This document shows, one piece after another, positions 1 through 12,065 of a DNA stretch of 64,000 nt. Positions within the stretch are counted from its first letter, which is position 1; each line of letters opens with the position of its first letter. This DNA comes from Mesorhabditis belari (lineage: Eukaryota; Nematoda; Chromadorea; Rhabditida; Rhabditidae), in NCBI GenBank assembly GCA_958450365.1, contig CAUEEP010000732.1:1302001-1366000 (forward strand), written 5' to 3'. A program made the position numbers and the translations under genes. The notes below the pieces were generated by a model. It was given only the letters and a program-made list of their open reading frames with translations, had not been told where the DNA came from and made no database searches.

Positions 1-361
1 CCTTAGAAACGATTAAAGTATTCTTGGACTTGTTCTTTGATGTGTACTTTGTGTTTAAAAGTGAAAACAAACACCTTCTAGTACAACTAAAGTGTAGAGT
101 AGATAAATAAGTCAAGTAAGACAAACCATTGCTAGACTTTACGGTTATTTTAAAAGACCGTAAAACTTTTTTTTTTTTGGTTCAGCAATTGTAGTCCATT
201 TAACGTTTTCTTTTCGCTTCCATCATTGTAGCTTGTGTTCGTTTGCAAAAAATTGCACCTCAAAACACACGAACGTCAAAATCTTTTAAAGAATCCCAAG
301 AATAAGAATTAAAAAATTTTACATAGGAATTTACATAGTGCGATTTTGTGCGATTTGAGTT

Positions 362-522
362 TTTTTGTCTTATTTTGTCTTATTTTGTCTTGTTTTGTCT
401 TGTTTTGTCTTGATTTTGTCTTGTTTTGTCTTATTTTGTCTTATTTTGTCTTATTTTGTCTTATTTTGTCTTGTTTTGTCTTGTTTTGTCTTATTTTGTC
501 TTATTTTGTCTTATTTTGTCTC
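362..522. repeat. 10-bp minisatellite TTTTGTCTTA/G
   Basis: About 16 tandem copies of TTTTGTCTTA or TTTTGTCTTG. It is open in several frames only because the unit lacks stop codons. T-rich on the plus strand. Confidence 0.95.
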
Positions 523-754
523 AAAAGTTCCCTCAAATTTCAGTAGACAGGGAAATCCCATGAGGAAATTCAATCACAATATGCTTGATCTCAATAATAT
601 TTAAAAAATAATTTAAAAGAATCACACGCAAAAAGCTGAATATATGAGCCGGAAATTGGGAAAAAAACTTCGGGTTTTCCTTTCCGTTTTTCGATTTCAC
701 ACGGAATTTTGTGGCTCAAACAGTTTTTGGGAAAAGAATTAAAGAAAAAAACGG

Positions 755-960
755 ACAACTGAGTGGCTCCGTAATTAAACGCTTAAACGGTTTCCATTGA
801 AATTTTGAAATTTACCGTTAGTCGAATTTTACTTGTTAGCCTTGTCTAAAAAGTAAAATTCGAGTAACGGCAAGTTTCAAAAATTCAGGACAACTGAGTG
901 GCTCCGTAATTAAACGCTTAAACGGTCAATGGAAACCGTTTAAGCGTTTAACTAATGCTT
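755..960. repeat. Fold-back and direct-repeat cluster
   Basis: The phrase GTGGCTCCGTAATTAAACGC occurs twice (about 765 and 897). The inner part is palindromic: GTCGAATTTTACTT near 822 pairs with AAGTAAAATTCGAG near 850, and AAACGGTCAATGG sits next to CCATTG/CCGTTTAAGCG. It looks like a small fold-back element; no family recognised. Confidence 0.6.
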
Positions 961-969
961 AAGTAACGC

Positions 970-1275
970 TTTAACGGGATGTAGAATTTGTAGCAAAATT
1001 TAGTCAGTTTTAGTGCAAAATTCATCATAGTGACGCCAGCCGAAAAATCAACTCCCCACTCACTAACCCGTCTTTCCCCACACCCTTACCCCCGGGGGCC
1101 TTATGCCAGATGGTGAGCGATTACGCCACCGCACAAAGAGCACCTCGCCAGTCATTCATAACTTTTCTTTTTTGCTTTTTAGTTGATATAAAAAGAAGAT
1201 ATTCAGCTGTAAATTTATACCCAGGGGTTTTCGAGGTCGCTGAATCGATTGGCGGTGTTCATTTTGTTGTATCCC
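970..1275 (+). repeat. Dispersed repeat, copy 1 (second copy near 21.2-21.6 kb)
   Basis: Ordered shared motifs with 21195-21600: GGATGTAGAATTTGTAGCA, GCCAGATGGTGAGCGATT, GCACAAAGAGCA, CGCC, GGGTTTTC and a final GAATCGATTGGCGGTGTT. The copies are diverged. No coding potential or terminal repeats were recognised. Confidence 0.5.
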
Positions 1276-1748
1276 ATCACTTTTGATCCTTTATTGCACA
1301 CGCAAATACAGAAATGCTTTTAGCGACTCAGTTTAACTTATCAAATGTTACAAATCATAATTTCTTTCAACCTCTTTCAAAAGTTTGATCTAAATTTGAT
1401 CTACCATATAAATTTCCGGGTTGATTTATGTTTAAATGCTCAACTTTTATAGCACCAAATGGTGATCACAGCGAGATCTCGAAAGAAAAAGTTTGAAAGA
1501 CAAAATGTTTAAAAAAAAGAACTTAAATAATTAAATCTATTAATATTTTGAGAGTAATATATGTAAATTTATAATCTAATATCAAAAAAATGAAAATTCA
1601 ACCGGTCCACGAATCATAAGGCACCTGAATTAGCTGCGGAATTCACGAGGGATAAGGGAAGAGGGTTGGAATGAAAGGAAATCAATAAGTACACGCATCA
1701 ATATAATATAATAGATAATATCGATCTAATAAGCTTGAGCTTTTGATC

Positions 1749-4700
1749 TTAGCAAGCTGGCTCATCAATGGTATCAGTGAGGTTGAGCCGGGTGATCTTC
1801 AACGAGCCCCTTCCCGTCGAGCTCTCCTCGTTCAATCGACCGATCAGATAGACCTGGGAAAGTTTTGGATCAAAGAAAAACTTAAAGATTACTGTAAAGT
1901 ATTACTGTATTACTTGTTTAGTTAAGTTTCCTCTAAAGTCTATGAAAAGGTTTCAAAGTTTTACCTTTGTATCACTCGGCAACAACTCGATATAATCATC
2001 TCCATCGTTCCCTTCAACCTGGAAAAACGGTTGAGCTTTTACCTTTTTGAATTTCAGCTTTAGTACAGATTGAACCTTTTGTAAACTATTGTATTTCTGT
2101 CTCTAGGATTACGATAGTTTTCAACTACAGTACAGGGTGCGCCAAAAGTTTCCGTACTTGTATTTTCTGCATTTTTGGTAATTTTAGATAAAAGATACGA
2201 TTTTAAAAGTAAGAAATTCGAATTCCCCGCGAAAAACTGATTTAGAAAACGTTTCTGGTTAATTTATAAGTGTAACACTATTTAAGACAATTGATTGAGA
2301 AGAGGGTCCGCTCAGGGGCGCTTTGGTCGCACAGTTACAGGGCACAGTTACAGGGCACAGTTACAGGGCACAGTTACAGGGCACAGTTACAGGGCACAGT
2401 TACAGGGCACAGTTACAGGGCACAGTTACAGGGCACAGTTACAGGGCACAGTTACAGGGCACAGTTACAGGGCACAGTTACAGGGGCACAGTTACAGGGC
2501 ACAGTTACAGGGCACAGTTACAGGGCACAGTTACAGGGCACAGTTACAGGGCACAGTTACAGGGCACAGTTACAGGGCACAGTTACAGGGCACAGTTACA
2601 GGGCACTGTTACAGGGCACTGTTACAGGGCACAGTTACAGGGCACAGTTACAGGGCACAGTTACAGGGCACAGTTACAGGGCACAGTTACAGGGCACAGT
2701 TACAGGGCACAGTTACAGGGCACTGTTACAGGGCACTGTTACAGGGCACTGTTACAGGGCACAGTTACAGTTATTTCCTTTGATGGAAATTTGTATGGGA
2801 AAACAAAGTTCTAACCGGACTTCCGACTCGGTCGCTGACCAAAACTTTATACAACCAATATAAAAAATGTCACATTTTATGTCTAGTTTTCGAAAAACAT
2901 CGTGGCTCTTGAAAATCTTTTGATCCATAAAAGTTACAGACCTGAAGCCCCAAAAAAATGTGCGACCAAAGCGCCCCTGAGCGGACCCTCTTCTCAATCA
3001 ATTGTCTTAAATAGTGTTACACTTATAAATTAACCAGAAACGTTTTCTAAATCAGTTTTTCGCGGGGAATTCGAATTTCTTACTTTTAAAATCGTATCTT
3101 TTATCTAAAATTACCAAAAATGCAGAAAATACAAGTACGGGAACTTTTGGCGCACCCTGTATTTACGGTAGATTGTTTCCAACTCACCTTGAAACACGTC
3201 TCTAACTCTTTCTTTGCACTATCATTACAGACATAGAGAAGCGCATCACCCTAAATATTTAAAGCTAAAAATAATCTTCTTTACAATTACCTTAGTCTTG
3301 TAGTTAAAATGTAATCGTGAAATTGTATTCAATCGGAAAGGGACTGATTCCAAGACGGCTAATGGTCGTCCTCTTGTCATTTTTGCAAAAGCTCCCGATG
3401 TTGAGATCTAAAGATTAAGGGTTTTGGTTGAACCAAGGCTTGAGTCCTTTTGCGAACTGTAATGGGATGGATAGAAACTAGGCTAAAGCTACAGGTAAAC
3501 CAGGGGTGAGTTCAAGGTTTGATAGCCTGGGTTTGGCTATTGAATTTCACCTCTCACTTACCCTGAATGGAGCCGATCCAGGAATCGTTTCTTTCGCGTA
3601 TAAACAAGCGTGTCCACCCGAGAAATCACAGGAAAGCAATCGGCAAACATTTGGATCCGGTTGATCAACTGCCGGACTAAAAAGGAAAGATATTTAGAGG
3701 AAACGATTATTCACCTGAAGTGTTTCGAAGCGAATTGTCGAGCAATCGCCGGGCAAATAGATCCCTGAATCGTGTCTTTCTTTATCTTATCTCTTGTACT
3801 CACTTGAACATCAATATCATCAACAATCACCATTCCTTGATCTTCAGCATTCGCTCTCAAAGCTATTCTAGAAAAGTTTAGATAAGAATGTTGGAACTGG
3901 GCAGATCTTTGACCAGATAGGAATGTTCTAAATTGATCAAATCAATCATTGATCAAGCTGTAAATGATACTAACCAAATCCAGTATCTTCTCTATTGACT
4001 GATTACTTTTGTAAATTTCAGACATTAGCTTTTATCTACCTGAATGGTTTACTGATTGCGGGCAAATCGACAACGACTGGACCGGAGGTAGCTGGTTGAC
4101 AATCGAGAAGTGATGGAGATGACTCTTCAACAAGGCAAACCTATAAATAAACATAAAAATCAATCATAAATCAATAGTTTCTCATAAAGATCTCAATCTT
4201 TAGTAACTATTAAAAACATAAAACCTGTAAAGAAGCCGTTCCAGTTGTCCACATATTGAACGAGATCGATACATCATCCAAAACGCATCGGATCACCTAG
4301 AAGACGTTGATTGTTGATTATAATATCTAGAAGAACTTGCTTAAAATCTAAATATAGATATTTTAAAGTAATCTGGTTATGATTTTATAACTTTTTAACC
4401 ACCTCAGATAGCAATAATGACGATCCACCGGTCTCAAATTTGGCAATCGCAAACTCTCCTTCTAGAATTACGATATTTATTTCATTCTATTTACCTTTAA
4501 ATACGGTATTTCGATCCAAAAGCTTTAGAACAAGAAACTAAAAATGTTTTCTTTTTAAAACCTACCTGGTACAGTCACTTGTCCACTCAACGAATATAGC
4601 TTCTCCTCGTTCAGCGGTCCATGCCCAACTTGCCAAGCTCCCGGAAGGAGTTCACTAAATCACTAAATCACTAAAAGACTAAAATCCTACTTTAACATAA

Positions 4701-7700
4701 AGATATTCATCCAAAAATCGCGATTATTAAAAGAATTTTTGAGATTTTCCACCTGTCTTCAACATTATTATATTCGGTGGAGCCCCAGACGCAATCAGCG
4801 GCTCGCTTGCTGAAGTCACAAGACAATTCCTAAAGAAATAAGAAAGTAAATTGATTATTTACGGTAATATTTAGCTATTTATCTAATATTTAGCTATTTA
4901 TCACATACTTTTGCCGAATTGACATGTCGATGAAGGAGAATTGAGAGCATTGGTGTTGAAACAAAATGCTCTCCGATATCAAAGACGGAAAGAGGATCCG
5001 AGCAGAGAGTGGCTCTAGAAAAGAAAAGCTACAGTATGATATAAAAAAAAATGGTTATAGAAAAGAGCTAGTGTTGTTGTATAGTTTATTTAAGCAATAG
5101 TAAACTTGATCTCTTGGTCAAAAATTGAATAAGATCAGATCAGATCAAACTGATCAAACTGAGCAAACTGAGCAAACGGAGCAAACTGATCAAACTGATC
5201 AAACTGATCAAACTGAGCAAACGGAGCAAACTGATCAAACTGATCAAACTGATCATCCGTTTAGGATAACAGTTTAATTCATTCAAATTGTTTACGACAA
5301 AGGCTACGGTATTAGATTTAAAAGTCGTCTAATCTATAGCTTAGCTTAGCTTCACCTTTACGTCTTTACTGTACTGTACTGTACTGTACTGTACTGTATT
5401 GTATTGTTCTGTACTGTACTGTACTGTACCTGTACGTCATATCGTCAATGATAACGACACTGTCGAAATCGGGATTGAAATGAGTGACACGGATTTGGAT
5501 CTGCAAATGAGTTAGGGTATAAATATTTTCAATGCCTCACCATAAAGTTATTGGCGGCTCTTCGAAAAGCGACTTCAGCTGGAGCGGGTGAGGTTTCAGA
5601 GGGTAAACGATGACATTCTTCTTCCCCTCTTCCATCAATCTCTACAGCACAAACATCAAGTCGAACGTCTCGTGTAGCCCACCATCTACAGATTTTGAGA
5701 TATTATTATACTATTCCCGAAAGTCTTTTCCTTTCTTTTCATACTTCCGATTGATCATAATGATGATTATGATCAAGTAAACTTACTTGAAAGTTAGCTT
5801 GTTCTCGGTTTGACTTTGACATGGAATTGGATCGGATTTGAGGATGTCAAGCGGCGCCTTCGTGTCTTGATCAATGTAAAGCACTGCATATGGACCAGAT
5901 GGACCTGAGCTTTCATTAGATAAATCTTTCAGCAATATTTTGCTAACCAATATAGCTTCCAGTGGTGTTGAAGAGAAAATCTCGGGGTAGTGACGAGGTG
6001 GAGCGTCTCCACATCTGAAAATAATGGTCCAGGAAAGGCTCTTGTATCTCTTGCTCTTGTATCTCTTGCTCTTGTATCTTAAATGCTCTTGCAGTTTACA
6101 GCTCTTATAGTTCGATTTACAATATCAATGAATCCTTTTTCCAATCTAAACCTTATTAGCTTGTCCTCCACTCCTCCACCGGCACTTCTCATTGAAATCG
6201 GCGCAGTCGAGATGGCTAGCCAATTGAATATCCTTTCCAATAGCTGAGGTGAGCAATGGTTGAGTGACAAAATTCTCGCCAAGATCCACTAAAATTAGAT
6301 CCACTAAAATTTTGGATGAAAAATGAAGAGTTTACCTCCAATCTTGCACAAGTCAGCTGTGTAAATGATGTTGTCAACCATGACAAAAGAGCCTTCCTGA
6401 AAAAAAGAGGCATATTTCTGGATCTAGACTATCATTGCACTTTTTCCCAACCGGGCTCAGAGCTCGTAGGCCAAGCCAGGCTACAAAAGGTCAGGCCAGG
6501 CAAGGCCAGGCAAGGCTGGATCAACTCTAATCGGCTTGCTGACTTAATCGACTTGTAAACAAACTAGATCTGGTTGGTTTTGGTTTTGAGACAACCCGAT
6601 ACCTGGCGTGGAAAGCGCTCCGAAAGTATTGGAACTACCAAAAGCTTGATTTATTTAACTAGGTACTTGTTATCAGATTTACTATCAATAAGTAATTACC
6701 GTAAATACTGTAATAGTACCCCACCCCCATAATGACGGTGCGGAGTGTTGTGTAGTCTAGCTTTGAACGAGGTTTTTCTCGACACTGGTTTATGCTACAA
6801 TGCTCGCTTAGGTATCAAAAAATAGCTGAAATTCAGGGCTATTTTTTGATACCAAAGACGATTTGATACAAAGCATTTTTTGAAAGTACGGGCGCTTTGA
6901 AAAAAAGCTTTGATTAACAAAATACTGAAAAAGTTTTGCGACTACCCGACTGTACGAAGGGGGGTGGAGTACTATTACAGTATTTACGGTAAGTCAATAA
7001 GTAATTTCGATCAATTCAACGGATCAATAAGTAATTTCGATCAATTCAACCGATCAATAAGTAATTTCGTTTCTTTGTGTAAGATAAATTCTATCGAAAA
7101 AAAGCAAAACGCGAAAAGGTTATTTCGAGATTTATTCCCCGTCACATCAAATTTGATTTTTGATGTCGGATATTCTCAAGAAAGAAATGAGGAATCCCTT
7201 TTCCGGTAGAAGCTGATTAAAGGTTTTGCCTGAAGCTGCCATCGAACGGAATAAGTGATAATCGAAAGGTGAAAGATCAGAACTGTAGGAAAAGTTTTCA
7301 GCTTAATTTCGAGATTTTTAAACTTTCTCAAGCATTGATTCCATTTATTAACAGCATCACTTAAGCTTTTTAAATATTTCTATAAAATAAACAATCTTTG
7401 TATTTAAAAAAAGGGCAAGTTTTGCTTTTTGTTCAATCATCTTCAAAGGAGTTTTTGACAAAAGATAACAAAGCTTTGAATTTGATTTTAAGGAGTTTAA
7501 GGAGTTTAAGGAGTTTAAGGAGACTAAGGAATAAAGTGAGGGAGTTTCAGTGCATAAGAACAGGTGGAATTTACTTATTGAGCTCTCTAATATATCAATA
7601 AAATAATAGATAGATAATAGATAGATAATATTATAGCAATTACTTATTAATCTCTCTAATATAACAATAAGATAATAGATAGATTATAGATAGATAATAG

Positions 7701-10386
7701 ATTGATAATATTAAAGAAATGACTTATTAATCTCTCAAATATCAATAAACCAAAGTGTTACCTTGCTAGCCATATCATACGCTCGAATGGCTATCCTGAA
7801 CGGGGTGTCTCGAGGCGGGATCTCTGCATGACAATCCGTATTCAGATTTATTGTTCCTAAAACAGAAGGATTGTCCTAAAACAGAAGGATAACAGTCTCA
7901 AATCCTAAATGACAGCTTTTATGATTGCAATTCCAATCACGAACCACAATCGACATAAGGCTTCTCGTACAATTCCTTGAATCGTCCATTTGGTTGATCT
8001 TCATACAACAAGATCTCCACTCGAGCATTGTTGTAAGCCCAATAACTAAACAAAAAACATAATAAACAATTCAAATATGTTATTTTAGAGTTGAGAAAGC
8101 TTAAAGTTAGTTAATTTAAAGTTAATTTTATTCAAAATTCCCTACGTGAACGTGAAGTTCCCGGTCGAGTTTTGACAACCGATTGGAGAACTGTAAAAGA
8201 TCGCCGTTTGCTCTTGTCGTTTCTAAAAGTTTAAGAAAAAGTTATCCAAAAAGCTATTGCATATAAACTATTGCAGTAATCCTGTATTCTTAATGAATTT
8301 CTTATAAATTTCTTATCAAATTTGAACCTTATCTCCAGTGAAAATCATGCGATTCCCTTGGGAAACCTTGCTGGGTCCGGGTTGGATTTGTAAAGCCGGG
8401 AACTCGGTCCAGTCAACCTAAAGCTATTGATGTTGAGTTATTTTATCTACAGCTTTATCTACAGCTTATTATTCTTCTTGTAAAGCCGAGAACTCGGTCC
8501 AGTCAACCTAAAGCTATTGATTTTGAGTTACTTTATCTACTACAGCTTTATATTCTTCTTGTAAAGCCGGGAACTCGGTCCAGTCAACCTAAAGCTATTG
8601 ATTTCGAGCTTTATCTACTACAGCTTTATATTCTTCTTGAAGCCGGGACCGGTCCAGTCCCAAAGCTATTGTTTGGCTTTTCGCTTATCTACAGCTTTAT
8701 CTACGCTTACGCAGCACTACGCCCGCTTCCGCTTTATCACAGCTTTATCTACAGCTTTATCTACAGCTTTATCTACAGCTTTATCTACAGCTTTATCTAC
8801 AGCTTTATCTACAGCTTTATCTACAGCTTTATCTACAGCTTTATCTACAGCTTTATCGACAGCTTTATCTTCTTCTCCTTTTAATCTATGAAATTGTTTT
8901 GATTGATTTGAATCCATTTTACAATACCTTTTCAAACAAATGAAACTCGAGTGAGTCCATCTGATTTTGCGGGCTCAAGTTCTTCCATCTAAACTTTCTT
9001 TTGAGAAAGAAGCTATCTCTTATTTCTCACTTGCACTTTATCGGATCATCGAAATCACAATTTAAATCAGAAGATCGTCGAATTGGTCGATCAGTAATAC
9101 CTGACAAAATGGTAATGGGTTATGAATGGAGTAGATCGATCTAGGCTTAAACTAGCTAGAGTTTGATATTGGTCATTGTCAAATAATCAAGAACTTGTTA
9201 AACTCTTTATTACCGCTTTTATCTAATCCATGTGGAATCCATTCAATTCCTAGATGTTCTCGTAATCGATCTCTTTCGTCTTCATAACCCGGCATGCATC
9301 CCGATGAAACTGGAATGAATGAATGAATGAGTTGAACTTTAAAGGCTGGTTTTGAAGCTCAGTATGATTACAGAATGTGAAGCTAATCAAGAACTAAGTC
9401 AAACTAAGTCTTAGCCACACTAGTCCAAAATACTACGCCGGTTTGGTTCCAAGCTCTCTTGAACTAGAGATTCTTTGTCTTGAATTCTAATTGACTGCCA
9501 TTCGGCCACCAACTGCTTCTTACAACTGGGAAATCAATAAACTCGAGGTTTGTCTTTTGAAATCCTACAAAACTTTGCATGCTTATAACTTTTGATAGAG
9601 TGCTCTATAGTAGAAATGAAATGCAGATTCGGAAACAGCGCAAAATTCTCGATCGAATAACTCGTATGTCATTTGACCATCACACCTAGTTGACATTACT
9701 TTATGAGATTTTTCAGCACTTACAATTTGTTGGCATCAAAGTTTAAAAGTGACAAATGGCTGACCGGAATTTGAAGGAAAAATACAGTCAATTTTCAGAC
9801 AAAAATTGATCCCATAGATTTGAAGTATTAAATGGATAAATATCAATGATTGATTCATTCAATCTACCTAAGAAAGCTTTTAAATAAATCAAATTATTGT
9901 ACAGAGCTTGCATGTACAGAGCTTGGATGTACAGAGCTTGCATGTACAGAGCTTGCATGTACAGAGCTTAGATGTACAGAGCTTAGATGTACAGAGCTTG
10001 CATGTACAGAGCTTAGATGTACAGAGCTTAGATGTACAGAGCTTACATGGTACAAATAGCAATGAATGATACACTCAATCTACCTAAGAGCTTTTAGATA
10101 AAGTACAGAGCTTGCATTGTACAGAGCTTGCATGTACAGAGCTTAGATGTACAGAGCTTAGATGTACAGAGCTTGCATGTACAGAGCTTAGATGTACAGA
10201 GCTTAGATGTACAGAGCTTGCATGTACAGATCTTAGATGTACATGGCTTAGATGTACAGAGCTTACATGGATAAATATCAATGATTGATTCATTCAATCT
10301 ACCTAAGAAAGCTTTTAAATGAATCAAATTATTGTACCTTGCAAAAATGCACAAAACACTATGGCACCGACGAGATTTGAGAGCAT
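1749..10386 (-). CDS. Secreted protein with four MAM domains
   Basis: Spliced model of 769 residues in 27 exons, listed in coding order: 10338-10386, 9214-9309, 9031-9100, 8928-8988, 8328-8417, 8146-8222, 7945-8045, 7762-7856, 6336-6396, 6152-6288, 5948-6014, 5787-5904, 5541-5685, 5430-5500, 4909-5014, 4753-4829, 4566-4654, 4403-4461, 4225-4296, 4040-4140, 3804-3867, 3715-3764, 3562-3676, 3291-3407, 3188-3250, 1965-2018, 1749-1853. Phases agree throughout. Residues 1-16 (MLSNLVGAIVFCAFLQ) form a signal peptide. MAM domains lie at about 60-228, 258-417, 449-607 and 632-769. The first three each open with a C-D/A-F-x(n)-C-x-W-like start (LNCDF, LDCADF, LSCDF) and close with a DNI/DDM/DDI...C signature (VDNIIYTADLC, IDDMTYRATLC, VDDIDVQGSIC). 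The fourth (LLSCDF, C-x-Y) is degenerate at its end. MAM domains act in extracellular adhesion; no protease or other catalytic domain and no C-terminal membrane segment was seen. An AG acceptor just before the ATG fits trans-splicing. The exact orthologue is not recognised. Confidence 0.88.
2133..3159. mobile_element. 1.03-kb MITE with ~200-bp TIRs and internal 12-bp satellite
   Basis: Outer ends CAGGGTGCGCCAAAAG (left) and its reverse complement (right) lie directly inside TA dinucleotides (2131-2132, 3160-3161), as in Tc1/mariner elements. The terminal inverted repeats run about 200 bp (2133-2335 and 2950-3159) and are nearly identical, which suggests a recent insertion. No transposase. The interior is a tandem array of a 12-bp unit. 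It sits in the intron between the MAM gene exons 3188-3250 and 1965-2018. Confidence 0.92.
2331..2772. repeat. 12-bp minisatellite GTTACAGGGCAC inside a MITE
   Basis: About 36 near-perfect tandem copies with a few point variants (GCACTG for GCACAG) and one 1-bp insertion at about 2485. All forward frames are open because the unit lacks stop codons. Confidence 0.95.
5141..5255. repeat. 9-bp repeat CTGATCAAA / CTGAGCAAA
   Basis: About 12 tandem copies of CTGATCAAA and the variants CTGAGCAAA and CGGAGCAAA. Intronic in the MAM-domain gene, between exons 5430-5500 and 4909-5014. Confidence 0.9.
5368..5429 (-). repeat. GTACA pentamer array starting at a splice donor
   Basis: Exon 5430-5500 of the MAM gene ends ..ACGTACAG and its intron begins GTACAGTACAG.., running on as about 12 GTACA units with a few changes. 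The functional 5' splice site is thus the first unit of the array. Confidence 0.85.
6699..6989. mobile_element. MITE family M1 (CCGTAAATACTG ends), copy a
   Basis: Terminal repeats CCGTAAATACTGTAATAGTA / inverse, flanked by TA. The centre has a palindrome around TATCAAAAAATAGC. Other copies lie at about 31936, 60937, 61903 and 62172, with a fragment at 26272. No coding capacity. Intronic in the MAM-domain gene. Confidence 0.9.
7570..7750. repeat. ~80-bp tandem repeat rich in ATAGATAG
   Basis: Two full copies and one partial copy starting ACTTATTGAG/ACTTATTAAT, each ending in ATAATAGATAGAT stretches. Intronic. Confidence 0.8.
8388..8680 (-). repeat. 81-90 bp tandem repeat that copies a 3' splice site
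   Basis: On the minus strand each unit contains ..AATAGCTTTAG followed by the first bases of exon 8328-8417 (GTTGACTGGACCGAGTTC...GCTTTACAA). Candidate acceptors lie at 8418-8419, 8508-8509 and 8589-8590, and a decayed unit at 8641-8680. The copied exon heads lack a following GT donor, so they would be pseudo-exons. The genuine exon is the one whose frame continues the MAM domain. Confidence 0.85.
8690..8872. repeat. 12-bp minisatellite CAGCTTTATCTA
   Basis: About 14 perfect tandem copies with one TCGACAG variant near the end. The same words occur singly in the neighbouring 82-bp units, so the array probably arose from them. Intronic in the MAM-domain gene. Confidence 0.95.
9832..10337. repeat. 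Composite repeat with 15-bp units at the first donor of the MAM gene
   Basis: A 70-bp block at 9832-9901 is repeated almost exactly at 10268-10337, with a weaker copy at 10045-10105. Between them lie two arrays of the 15-mer ACAGAGCTTGCATGT / ACAGAGCTTAGATGT (9900-10054, 10103-10270). The second 70-bp block ends exactly at the exon 1 donor (GTACAATAATTTG on the minus strand). The same 15-mer recurs at 17031-17265. Confidence 0.9.
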
Positions 10387-10967
10387 TTCTGGGGATGAGA
10401 TTGAATTGAATCTGAAATTCGATAAGATTAGAAGAAAAGAAATAGCTGATTTTCTGGAAAAGATGATAAAAACAATGATAAAATCAATGATAAAGCTTTG
10501 GCAGGGGTGAAGATTACGACTTTCTTTTTTAGGAGATGAGCTTTTTTCGGAGGTGAGCTTTATTTTGAGTTGAAAGTGAAATGAGGCTTTCGGCAGCTCT
10601 TGTTTGCTTTCTTTCTTTTTCCTTTTAATCACTCTCACTCAATCAGCCATATTTGAGAGGGAAAATGAAGGTGGAAATGTTTTGAAGATAAAGAAATGAT
10701 GCCGAAGAAATGGAGAAAAAGGAAAGGATAAGGAGGAGGTGACTTTGAGTTTCGCTTCTTTCTCCTCACTCAGTGGGATTGCTTTGAGTGAAACCGGGAT
10801 CTTGATGTCATCAATGAGTTAATTTCGAGGCTATAGCTTGAAATTTTCAAATCAAATACTCTCATCGTACAGTTAAACAGCTAAATAGTCGATATATTTA
10901 TAATGTTACCAATCTCGAACTTGAAATCGATCTCTTTATATGTTTTGGATCATTTATATAAAAGTAT

Positions 10968-11165
10968 ATAACAAAGCACGAATCCATAAGCTATTTGTGT
11001 ATATGGAAAGCTTATCGAAAGCTGAAAGCTTATGAAAAGCTTATGAAAAGCTTATAGAAAGCTGATGGAAGTATAACAAAGCGTACATAACAAAGCACGA
11101 ATCCATAAGCTATTTGTACTTATGGAAAGCTTATCTAAAGCTTATCTAAAGCTTATCTAAAGCTT
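10968..11165. repeat. AAGCTTAT-rich tandem repeat
   Basis: A roughly 50-bp block (ACAAAGCACGAATCCATAAG...) occurs at 10973 and again at 11091, each followed by runs of GAAAGCTTAT-like 10-12 bp units. Confidence 0.8.
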
Positions 11166-11934
11166 ATAGAAAGATATTTGTGCTTCTAAACTGTTTCAAT
11201 TTTAGAAAAAGTATTGTCTTCAATAAGTTGAATAGTTGCAAGTTTAAGTTTAAATTTTTCTTTCAGAGATTTCTTTTCTTTTCTTTCAGAGATCTCTTTC
11301 AGAACCAATAAGAACTCAATTTTAGAACCAATTTATCATAGAGAAATAAAGTTGAATCAAATTAGCAAAAAACAAATAAGCAAATGAAACAAAATCAATT
11401 ATAACAAAAGTGTCAGATTGACAAGGAAGTCTAGCGGAAAACTATGAGAATTTGGGAAAGTCTGGAGACAAAAACACAATAAAGGTGTCGAAATGGAAGT
11501 TCTTTTTTGATGTGATGAATGAAAGAGCAAGTTTATGGTTAAAGGATTTGGGTGAGAAAAGAATTGGAAAGAAAAGGAAGGAGAAGTTCGATTCGAGTCT
11601 TTCACGAGGCTTTCACCCCTTTTCTTATCCTTTCTTTTCTGCCATTCTTCTCACTATCAACTGCCGGGCAATCTTTTGACATAAAAAGGATAAGAAAGAG
11701 TAGAAAATTGAGATTTTGCTTGTTTTTGGATTTTCCATTTGGGTTCTAAAAGCAAGTCAAGCCTAGTAAGCTGGAAAGGTCATCAACCAGATGATTCTAG
11801 ACTAGTTGATTCATTCTAGATACAATGATTCTAGATTAGTTGATTCTAGTAGAATCCGAGTAAGTCTGGAATTGATTTCTAACAAGGCCAGTGACTTTTC
11901 GCGAACTAGGCCTGAGACAAGCTGGCCTGGGCTA

Positions 11935-12065
11935 GACTTGTAGCAAACCCAGGCTGGGCTAGACTTGTAGCAAACCCACGCTGGGCTAGACTTGTAGCAA
12001 ACCCAGGCTGGGCTAGACTTGTAGCAAACCCAGGCTGGGCTAGACTTGTAGCAAACCCAGGCTAG
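11935..12065. repeat. 27-bp tandem repeat (GGCTGGGCTAGACTTG...)
   Basis: Five copies of a 27-bp unit ending AGCAAACCCA. Similar CTAGGCC/CCAAGCC vocabulary appears in degenerate form at 6440-6540, 23570-23660, 48660-48800 and 51360-51610. Confidence 0.9.

Larger units (their letters stand above)
1..1748. other. Intergenic region with repeats, no gene found
   Basis: No exon could be supported here. The stretch holds a 10-bp minisatellite (362-522), a fold-back/direct-repeat cluster (755-960), and a block at about 970-1275 that shares several motifs with 21195-21600 and is therefore part of a dispersed repeat. It is the 3' flank of the MAM-domain gene that ends at 1749. Confidence 0.6.

Noticed and set aside
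2291..2863. Overlapping long ORFs rich in Tyr-Arg-Ala-Gln-Leu-Gln repeats
   Set aside because: All forward frames are open because the 12-bp unit has no stop. The array lies inside a MITE in an intron.
3562..3676. Alternative reading frame of this exon (LINRIQMFADCF..)
   Set aside because: It is open, but only the other frame gives the Cys-containing MAM start and correct phases on both sides.
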